Positions 1 through 5,177 of a stretch of 5,177 nucleotides of DNA are shown here, one piece after another. The position numbers were made by a program, and so were the translations under genes. The stretch lies in contig MHGM01000086.1 of assembly GCA_001805565.1 (NCBI GenBank), positions 2,694 through 7,870 of the forward strand. Reading direction: 5' to 3'. The notes under the pieces were generated by a model that saw nothing but the letters and a program-made list of their open reading frames with translations, was not told the origin of the DNA and made no database searches. Numbering within the stretch: position 1 is the first letter of the stretch; every line of letters begins with the position of its first letter. This stretch comes from Omnitrophica WOR_2 bacterium RIFCSPHIGHO2_01_FULL_52_10. GTDB taxonomy: Bacteria > Omnitrophota > Gorgyraeia > Zapsychrales > Zapsychraceae.

Positions 1-1315
1 CCGGCAGGCGCGCGTCGACCATCGGGGTGGATTCATCGATGCGCCGGCCCAACGGCGCGATGATGCGGTCGATGATCCCGCGCATTTTTGAATCCGAGAC
101 AAATCTTTTATTGGTCAAAACGAGTTTCCCGGCCTTCTCAACATAAACTTCGTCTTTGCTGTTGACCATAATATCCGTTACTTCCGGGTCCGCCAAAAAA
201 TCTTCCAAAGGCCCGAGCCCTAACGCCTCATTAACAATATCTTTCACTAAACCCATGCGCTCTTCGTGGGAAGCAAGCTTTCCTCCCGCCTCTTCCACCA
301 GGAGGTTGCCGACCACCTCTTCGGCCATCCTTTTCAACTTTTGGGTCGCTTGGGGATCGTCAAACACACTGGTCGTTATTCCGTCGAGATTCAACCGCTC
401 CACCAGCTTTTCGTGGACCTTTGCTTTAAGGGCAAGGAGCTCGTCTCCCGGAGTCAGGAGCGCTCCGCCGGCCGTTTGGATCATCTGCTGCGAAATGCCG
501 TATTTTTCCCAAAACCGCGCGGGTTTCTCCAGTCCCTCGGCGGTCCTTGTCCTGGCAAGATCTCCCGTGGGGACATACAAATTCTCTTTAGTAAGAACGC
601 TGGTCATTTTTGTAAAAGCTTCGGCGACCTTGCTGCGCGGGCTGTCCATAACGCACGGGATGCCGCGGTTGAGGGCCAGCCCCACCACTTTGCCGTCGGA
701 AGGAATGTGGCTAAAGATTTCGCAGGGCAAAGCCGAGCGCACCTCCTGCCAGGCAACGCTGCCGTGGCTTTCGGAACGATTCAAAATAAGCTTCACCATT
801 TTTAAAGGAAATTGCAGGCTCTGGAGCACGTCCAGACACCACTTGATTTGATAAACGGCGAGAATATCCGGTGTCGCCACTAAAAGAATAAGACTCGAAA
901 AATCCAGAACGGTAACAAGCGTTTCCGTAAAGGATTTGCCGGCGTCAACCACGATAAAATCATACTCATCCATGGCCTTCTGGAAAAAAGGCTTGATGTT
1001 GTCGGGGGTCACATGGCCGATCTGGCGGGTATTGCTGACAACGGGCAGAAAATCCAGCCCGCAGACATGTTTGGTTGTTTGCCTGCGGACTATTTCCGCA
1101 TCATTGGATGTTCCCAGGGCCGGCAACAAATCCACAATCGCCCGGCTGGGCACCAAATTGAGCATGCGAGCCATGTCCTGGCCGGCCTGAAGGTCAAAAT
1201 CAATGATCAGCACCTTGTGCCTGGCCAGCGCGAGGGCGGTCGCCAAATTGACGGCGACAAGGGTTTTCCCGACGCCGCCTTTGCTGCTAAAAACAGTAAT
1301 TGTTTTACAGCTCAT
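1..1315 (-). CDS. TadZ/CpaE-like MinD-family ATPase fused to CpaF/TadA secretion ATPase (3' end beyond window)
   Basis: Reading the minus strand from the ATG at 1315-1313 gives 438 codons without a stop to the window edge. Residues 1-245 are a MinD/ParA-type ATPase: deviant Walker A KGGVGKT at 12-18, IIDFD at 37-41, VVDAG at 122-126, LILNR at 176-180 and a CpaE-like IPSD segment further on. This domain would localise the Tad machine at the inner membrane. Residues 246-290 form a linker. From about 291 the sequence is the N-terminal part of CpaF, the hexameric ATPase that powers Flp pilus assembly: LGLGPLEDFLADP at 365-377, TDIMVN at 380-385 and GRRIDESTPMVDARLP at 423-438. The CpaF Walker A and B motifs must lie beyond the left edge. 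The start is fixed because an in-frame TAG sits at 1333-1331. No N-terminal receiver domain is present, unlike classical CpaE. Domain identities are strong. That this is one polypeptide follows from the unbroken frame. An internal start at the ATG at 484-482 is possible but has no clear ribosome binding site. Confidence 0.9.
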   Translation of the reverse strand, partial: MSCKTITVFSSKGGVGKTLVAVNLATALALARHKVLIIDFDLQAGQDMARMLNLVPSRAIVDLLPALGTSNDAEIVRRQTTKHVCGLDFLPVVSNTRQIGHVTPDNIKPFFQKAMDEYDFIVVDAGKSFTETLVTVLDFSSLILLVATPDILAVYQIKWCLDVLQSLQFPLKMVKLILNRSESHGSVAWQEVRSALPCEIFSHIPSDGKVVGLALNRGIPCVMDSPRSKVAEAFTKMTSVLTKENLYVPTGDLARTRTAEGLEKPARFWEKYGISQQMIQTAGGALLTPGDELLALKAKVHEKLVERLNLDGITTSVFDDPQATQKLKRMAEEVVGNLLVEEAGGKLASHEERMGLVKDIVNEALGLGPLEDFLADPEVTDIMVNSKDEVYVEKAGKLVLTNKRFVSDSKMRGIIDRIIAPLGRRIDESTPMVDARLP

Positions 1316-1488
1316 TGAACAATGGTTCCGCTAGCCATTCGATGCTTCGACTTCGCTCAGCATGGTTCGAAGCATGGTGAGCAATGTCGAACCACTAGCC
1401 GAGCAGGTTCCCATGCAGGGAGGGGTTGCCACAGAAAAGTCCGGGGTTTATGACCGGCGTGGAAAAATATTTCCAGCCTTTTTATTTT
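1316..1488. other. Intergenic gap between the secretin and TadZ-CpaF genes
   Basis: This 173-base stretch is by far the longest non-coding gap in the window, against 15 and 19 bases at the other junctions. It holds an inverted repeat (1330-1399), a small TCCC/GGGA hairpin (1409-1421) and a stem-loop next to the secretin stop codon (1456-1478). I recognise no gene, riboswitch or promoter in it. It could modulate expression of the downstream ATPase gene relative to the upstream genes, but that is inference from position only. Confidence 0.6.
1330..1399. repeat. Imperfect inverted repeat / long hairpin
   Basis: The core 1346-1391 folds symmetrically. TTCGAC (1346-1351) pairs with GTCGAA (1386-1391), GCTCA (1355-1359) with TGAGC (1378-1382), and CATG (1361-1364) with CATG (1373-1376), around an 8-base loop. 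That gives 16 of 19 positions paired. GCTAG (1330-1334) and CTAGC (1395-1399) form outer arms that are slightly off register. In a different register, 8-base perfect arms TGGTTCGA (1363-1370) and TCGAACCA (1387-1394) also pair. The recurring TTCGA blocks and purely intergenic position resemble a REP-like or MITE-like dispersed element. Only one copy is visible here, so the class is unproven. Confidence 0.65.
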
Positions 1489-1490
1489 TT
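1456..1490 (+). terminator. Stem-loop with T-rich tail, oriented for plus-strand transcription
   Basis: TGGAAA (1460-1465) pairs with TTTCCA (1470-1475) around loop AATA. GGC (1456-1458) pairs with GCC (1476-1478), leaving one bulged G. A T-rich tract (1479-1490) follows directly in the plus direction, which is the form of an intrinsic terminator. All genes here are on the minus strand, and on that strand the hairpin is preceded by an A-rich tract with no U-run after it, so it should not terminate the operon. It may stop antisense transcription into the secretin gene, whose stop codon it abuts, or be chance structure in an AT-rich gap. Confidence 0.4.
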
Positions 1491-3321
1491 AATTCTTCTT
1501 CAGGCTGTAAACAACCGGGATTGTCACATTTACCTCCTGGAGATCCACGCTTGATGGAAAGCTGGAATAAGGAGCTAACTTTTTGACTATATTTAAAGTG
1601 TACTCGTCAAAAATTTCGTGACCGGAGGATTCCCTGACCATGGCTGTTGCCAGCGTCCCGTCGCTTAAAATAAGCAGGCTCAATTTGACCGTGCCCTCCC
1701 AGCCGGCCCGTTCCGCTTCTTGAGGATAGACAATGGATTGGGCTATTTTCTGCTGGACCGTCTGCACATATTCATCAATGTTCGAGGGAGATTCTGCGGA
1801 GGAAGAAGTGGCAGCCGATGCAACGGCCGTAGAAAAAAGCGCCTGCACCTCGTCCACACCGGCGGTGATGGTTTCAGCGGCGGATGGCGCCGCCTCTATC
1901 TGTCCTTCAGTTTTTTCAGCGGGAATGGCAGACGCGCCGCCTTGCGCAGACGGATCAATTTTGACTTCTTCGGTGATTGGTTCTTCTTTCGTTACGGACA
2001 TTTCCTCTGTTTTCATTTTCTGCGCGACGACAGGCGTCTTGCCGCGGTTTTTTTCAAGAATCGTCGGGGTTAATGAAATAACCAGCTCCTGGTCTATATC
2101 CGCGATGGGGTTGCTCTCGATGCGGAAAAGTAACCCGATAACAGGAATATCCCCCAGAATAGGGACTTTATTAACGGTCTTGCTGCGGTTTTGCTTGATT
2201 AACCCCGCAAGAATAATTGTCTGCCCATCGTCCAAATAAAGCTTGGTCTGGGCGCTTCTGGAGGTGAATGCCACGTCATCGCCAACGGCATTTGAGGAAT
2301 CAACGTCGCTGATCTCGATGGTCAGCGTTATATCAATTTTTTCTTTTTTGATTTCCGGGGTGATCGTCATGCTGATGCCGTATTCTTTGAACGTAACATT
2401 CTCCTGCGTGCCGGTTGTACTTGATGTAGTTGTCCGAATCGGAATCTCGCCACCGATGAGAAAACTCGCCTCCTGCGCGTTTTTAACAACGAGCTTGGGC
2501 TGGGAAAGAATACGCGCCTTTCCCTCAGCAATCAATGCGTCCACCGTAGCCAGAAGAGCCGATGTCCTGTTAAAGTCCCCAATCTTAAAAAGATCCTTGC
2601 TGGCGCCAGTTGCGGTAGGAAGCGTTTCCGGATATGCAAAAGCTAATGTGCTTGATGATCCGGACGTTGTGCCTGATGTTCCGGACCTTAAGCTTCTTGA
2701 TCCAGCTGTCCAATCAACCCCCAAGCTTTTCGCAAGAGTACTGCTTAATTCCGTAATCTGAATGGCGATCTGGATCAGATCGTCTATTTCTTCATCTTTG
2801 GCAAGATTAATAACGTCATCGCCGAATTTCTCGACGATTTGAACAAACGGCTCCTTTTTATGCTTTGGGATATCGCCCGCAATGACAACCTTGCCTTCGT
2901 GTCCGTCTATTTCAAGCGTCGCCTCGCTGATATCCGCCGCCTTAAATAGGGTCGCCAGTCGCTCTTTAACCAGTTCCAGGTCCTGGCTGAAAACATGGAC
3001 CATGAGGGAACGTTTGCCCTGCTTGTCCCAGACAAAAAGCGCCGTTTGACCAACGCTTTGCCCGACCATCAAAATCTCCTCTTCATCAGCCTTGACGATA
3101 TCCGCGACCTCGGGATGCGTGACCGATATCCGCTCCAGGCCATCGGCCTTAAGGTTGACCAGCTCTCCTTTGATCATATAAACTTCTTTCGCCGTGGTCG
3201 TATCGATCTCCGCCGCGCCGACGCGCGCCGCGCCGACCAAACAAAGGCCGACAACAAAAAACAGGATGCCGATGATCCTGTCGTGTCGATATGTTCTCAT
3301 CTTCATAAAACGTTTCGTCAT
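1489..3321 (-). CDS. cpaC: CpaC/RcpA-like Tad pilus secretin with C-terminal TonB-type domain
   Basis: This 610-residue protein is the outer-membrane channel of a Tad/Flp pilus system. Residues 14-37 form a signal peptide (basic start, hydrophobic core, VGAA before Glu38). Residues 40-112 match the pilus-secretin N-terminal domain (HPEVADI, then GQTALFVWD). Residues 113-175 are a BON/N1-like periplasmic domain. The secretin core spans about 180-422, with GGEIPI at 290-295 and the family signature from GQTIILAGL (366-374) to VPILGDIPVIGLLF (386-399). Residues 423-515 are a linker rich in Glu, Ala, Pro and Ser. Residues 516-609 look like a TonB C-terminal domain: YP at 532-533, GWEGTV at 540-545, DG at 554-555, ESSG at 564-567. 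That tail is not part of ordinary CpaC and is likely periplasmic. The start at 3321 lies 19 bases after the cpaB stop. In-frame ATGs at 3306 and 3300 are alternatives, and none has a strong ribosome binding site. The frame stays open up to 3585, but that would overlap cpaB by about 245 bases. Confidence 0.92.
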   Translation of the reverse strand: MTKRFMKMRTYRHDRIIGILFFVVGLCLVGAARVGAAEIDTTTAKEVYMIKGELVNLKADGLERISVTHPEVADIVKADEEEILMVGQSVGQTALFVWDKQGKRSLMVHVFSQDLELVKERLATLFKAADISEATLEIDGHEGKVVIAGDIPKHKKEPFVQIVEKFGDDVINLAKDEEIDDLIQIAIQITELSSTLAKSLGVDWTAGSRSLRSGTSGTTSGSSSTLAFAYPETLPTATGASKDLFKIGDFNRTSALLATVDALIAEGKARILSQPKLVVKNAQEASFLIGGEIPIRTTTSSTTGTQENVTFKEYGISMTITPEIKKEKIDITLTIEISDVDSSNAVGDDVAFTSRSAQTKLYLDDGQTIILAGLIKQNRSKTVNKVPILGDIPVIGLLFRIESNPIADIDQELVISLTPTILEKNRGKTPVVAQKMKTEEMSVTKEEPITEEVKIDPSAQGGASAIPAEKTEGQIEAAPSAAETITAGVDEVQALFSTAVASAATSSSAESPSNIDEYVQTVQQKIAQSIVYPQEAERAGWEGTVKLSLLILSDGTLATAMVRESSGHEIFDEYTLNIVKKLAPYSSFPSSVDLQEVNVTIPVVYSLKKN

Positions 3322-3340
3322 CCGTAAAAAAATTCTATTG

Positions 3341-4195
3341 TTATAATTCCTTGCCTGCCCGGAAAATCTGGATATTGGATTTGGGGGTTCTCTCTTTTTT
3401 CTCTTCCGACTTTTGCGCCGGAGCAAGGGGTTCTTCCGGGGACTCGGTCGGCACGCGTAAATCCGTTCCCTGTTTATCCAAAATATAATCCGCCAACGTG
3501 TCCCAGGAAGCGACCTGCAAAAGCTGGCGATCTTGTTCCGCGGGAGAACGCAAAGATAACTGCAACTTGCCGTTGGTTTCAGCAAATGTCAGCAACGCCG
3601 CCTCTTCGGGGGAAACCGCCAAGGTCACGTTCACGGATTTGGATTTCTGGCGATTTTCATATAGTTCAGTTCCCCCAGCCGGCTTAAAGAGCACTCCAAC
3701 AGCCAACACTTGCAAATTTTGGAACAAAACGGTGATCACTTCTTTCGTTTTTGCCTTTTCAGCATTGATCTCTTCCGGAACACGCAGAGAGGCGATCACG
3801 TCCACAAAATCTCCCGGACTGATCAGCCCGCCTACAGCCGACAACGTATCAACCTGTATCGTCACAGCCCGCTTGCCCGGTGGCATCACGATGGAAAAAG
3901 CTTCTTGAGACACGAGCTGCTGCTGTCCTTTATCCCCTTGTACAACCACTTTGGGTTGGGATTGAACCTGCCTGGCAAGCATTTCCTGTTTTTGAAGAAG
4001 GGTTTCCACCTGCCTCTTGTTAATCTCGACTTCTTTTTGCAGTGCGGCGGTTTGTTGCGTATATTCCTTAGCTAACAGCTTCGTTTGTTGCGCAATATTA
4101 TTTTGGACATACTGGCTCGTCAAGAATGTCGCCGCCAGTCCGAGTCCAACCGCAAGAAGGATCGTCGCAATTTGTTTTTTGTTTTCAATGTTCAT
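3341..4195 (-). CDS. cpaB: CpaB/RcpC-like Flp pilus assembly protein
   Basis: This 284-residue protein is anchored in the inner membrane by one N-terminal helix (about 8-27) and is otherwise periplasmic. In Tad systems CpaB/RcpC is thought to connect or stabilise the secretin complex. Residues 31-80 are rich in Gln, Lys and Glu with heptad-like spacing and predict a coiled coil. Residues 99-217 match the RcpC/CpaB core: MPPGKRAVTIQVD at 104-116, VGGLISPGDFVDVIASL at 121-137, LFQNLQVLAVG at 157-167, then VTLAVSPEEAALL at 190-202 and GKLQLSLRSP at 209-218. A charged, Pro/Glu-rich segment (248-272) precedes a tail, NIQIFRAG (274-281), that resembles typical CpaB C-termini. The N-terminal SAF domain usual in CpaB is not apparent, and the coiled coil occupies its place. 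The start is 15 bases after the upstream stop, consistent with co-transcription, but I see no strong Shine-Dalgarno motif. Confidence 0.88.
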   Translation of the reverse strand: MNIENKKQIATILLAVGLGLAATFLTSQYVQNNIAQQTKLLAKEYTQQTAALQKEVEINKRQVETLLQKQEMLARQVQSQPKVVVQGDKGQQQLVSQEAFSIVMPPGKRAVTIQVDTLSAVGGLISPGDFVDVIASLRVPEEINAEKAKTKEVITVLFQNLQVLAVGVLFKPAGGTELYENRQKSKSVNVTLAVSPEEAALLTFAETNGKLQLSLRSPAEQDRQLLQVASWDTLADYILDKQGTDLRVPTESPEEPLAPAQKSEEKKERTPKSNIQIFRAGKEL

Positions 4196-4210
4196 GGCGT
4201 CTTTTAAGTT

Positions 4211-5177
4211 CTACAAAAGGTCTTCTTTGATCTCGACCTTTGTTTCCCCTTTTAGTTTCTCAACATGATCCAAAATGGCCTGCTGTTGCTTGAGCATCAT
4301 CTGATTGTCAATGATATCTTTTTTGAGATCTTCAAAAGGAATGGGGGTCCCGCCCTTTTTCTCTTCGACTTTCACAATATAAAATCCCTGTGGCCCTTTA
4401 AACACGCCGCTTACTTCCCCGACATTTAACGGCGCGATCGCGTTTTGCATTTCAGCGAATGGCGCTTCCGCGATAAATCCTAGATCTCCTCCCTGGGCCG
4501 CGTTGTCCCCGATCGAGTTTTGTTTGGCGATCTCCGCGAAATCCCCCCCCTGCAAAATCTGGGTCGACAATTCATTGGCTTTTAATTGGGAGTCAATAAC
4601 GAGCGAGCGGACATGCCACTGCACGGGTTCGACCAAAACGGTCTTTTGAGCCTCATAAAAAGCGCTGGCTTCTTCATCGGAGACCTTGATATCCCGGACA
4701 AGATTCTTAACGGTTTCCTGGACAATCAGGGTCCTCCGGAATTCATCGACCGCGGCCTGGATATCTTTCTGATTCGCCAAGCCGACCTTCTCGGCTTCTG
4801 ATACCAAAAGCTGTTGTCGCACAAGGGTTTCCAATACGAGCTTTTTGGCATCCAGAGAACTTGTGTCAAAATCCGGAACCGCCTCTTTCAGGGCGTTTAA
4901 TCGCTCGTTAAATTCCTCGACCGTGATCGTCCAGTTACCAACCCTGGCCAACACGTTGACGGATGTGGCTTTGTGTTCAGATGGCTTGGCCGTTGGCACA
5001 CCGGGGGATGGAGACGCGGCGGGGGCAGATTTATTTTCTTGCGCGACCGGCTTTACTTTTTTGCCGGAGTCCTGAAAATATTCTTTAGCGCTGTTGATCA
5101 GGTCGCAACGCACGCTCATGATGGCAACAAAAAAACAAAAAAAGGCAAGCCTTAACTGCTTTTGGGATGTCGTAGGC
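4211..5177 (-). CDS. Exported SurA/PrsA-like parvulin peptidyl-prolyl isomerase (5' end outside window)
   Basis: Numbered from the ATG at 5119, the visible protein has 302 residues. The frame stays open upstream to the window edge and encodes a hydrophobic stretch (LAFFCFFVAIMSV) after a basic segment, so the true start probably lies beyond 5177 and the ATG at 5119 is internal to the signal sequence. Cys5 follows this stretch, but Arg before it makes a poor lipobox. Residues 20-54 are a Pro/Ala/Ser/Lys-rich spacer. Residues 55-160 resemble the helical SurA-type N-domain. Residues 164-252 are a parvulin rotamase domain: His169 in QWHVRSL, GGDFAEIAKQNS at 191-202, GGDLGF at 210-215, LNVGEVSGVF at 231-240, GFYIVKV at 245-251. 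A helical tail follows. The second His typical of parvulins is Tyr247 here. The family catalyses cis-trans proline isomerisation and chaperones exported proteins; its place ahead of cpaB and the secretin suggests help in folding them. A run of eight G lies at 4550-4543. Confidence 0.87.
   Translation of the reverse strand, partial: PTTSQKQLRLAFFCFFVAIMSVRCDLINSAKEYFQDSGKKVKPVAQENKSAPAASPSPGVPTAKPSEHKATSVNVLARVGNWTITVEEFNERLNALKEAVPDFDTSSLDAKKLVLETLVRQQLLVSEAEKVGLANQKDIQAAVDEFRRTLIVQETVKNLVRDIKVSDEEASAFYEAQKTVLVEPVQWHVRSLVIDSQLKANELSTQILQGGDFAEIAKQNSIGDNAAQGGDLGFIAEAPFAEMQNAIAPLNVGEVSGVFKGPQGFYIVKVEEKKGGTPIPFEDLKKDIIDNQMMLKQQQAILDHVEKLKGETKVEIKEDLL

Noticed and set aside
1..484. Separate cpaF gene starting at the internal ATG at 484
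   Set aside because: No stop codon separates it from the TadZ frame and no clear Shine-Dalgarno lies upstream. It is kept only as an alternative to the fusion.
156..851. Plus-strand open frames of 231 and 179 codons opposite the TadZ-CpaF gene
   Set aside because: Their translations show no recognisable domain, while the opposite strand encodes clear MinD and CpaF motifs in one frame. They are shadows.
1456..1478. Operon terminator after the secretin gene on the minus strand
   Set aside because: The stem is followed on the minus strand by a GC-containing sequence and not a U-run; the T-rich tract lies on the plus side only.
1400..1488. Possible riboswitch (c-di-GMP type considered) in the gap
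   Set aside because: G- and C-rich blocks and small hairpins are present, but the conserved core of a c-di-GMP riboswitch or of any other class I know is not visible.
1720..2761. Several plus-strand open frames opposite the secretin
   Set aside because: They are low-complexity translations antisense to well-supported secretin and linker sequence, with no ribosome binding site or domain evidence.
3322..3585. Longer secretin start at 3585 giving 698 residues
   Set aside because: It would overlap cpaB by about 245 bases, the added 88 residues resemble no secretin N-terminus, and a good signal peptide follows the starts at 3321-3300.

Overview
The window reads as one compact operon on the minus strand of a diderm (Gram-negative type) bacterium. 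It covers part of a Tad/Flp (tight adherence) type IVc pilus or secretion locus. The secretin, the periplasmic parvulin and a TonB-type C-terminal domain all imply an outer membrane. I cannot fix the lineage from the sequence. The mid-range GC and the fused, divergent Tad genes would suit an uncultivated environmental phylum, and Omnitrophota-like is only a guess.

In transcription order, from high to low coordinates: (1) 5177-4211, an exported SurA/PrsA-like parvulin prolyl isomerase whose 5' end lies outside the window; (2) 4195-3341, a CpaB/RcpC-like pilus assembly protein; (3) 3321-1489, a CpaC/RcpA-like secretin with a long acidic linker and a TonB-type C-terminal domain; (4) a 173-base gap with an imperfect inverted repeat at 1330-1399 and a second hairpin at 1456-1478; (5) 1315-1, an open frame running off the left edge that encodes a complete MinD/ParA-like TadZ/CpaE ATPase continuous with the N-terminal part of a CpaF/TadA secretion ATPase.

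The parts fit one machine. The parvulin would help fold exported or outer-membrane subunits. The secretin forms the outer-membrane channel. CpaB is an inner-membrane-anchored periplasmic component. The TadZ-like ATPase positions the machine, and CpaF powers pilus assembly or secretion. Gaps of 15 and 19 bases between the first three genes point to a shared transcript. No strong Shine-Dalgarno sequence precedes the three starts inside the window, and no promoter is identifiable.

The unusual features are two apparent gene fusions (secretin-TonB_C and TadZ-CpaF), a CpaB with a coiled coil where the SAF domain is normally found, and a dedicated parvulin in the operon. Together they suggest a rearranged Tad variant. 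Plus-strand open frames are shadows of these genes.
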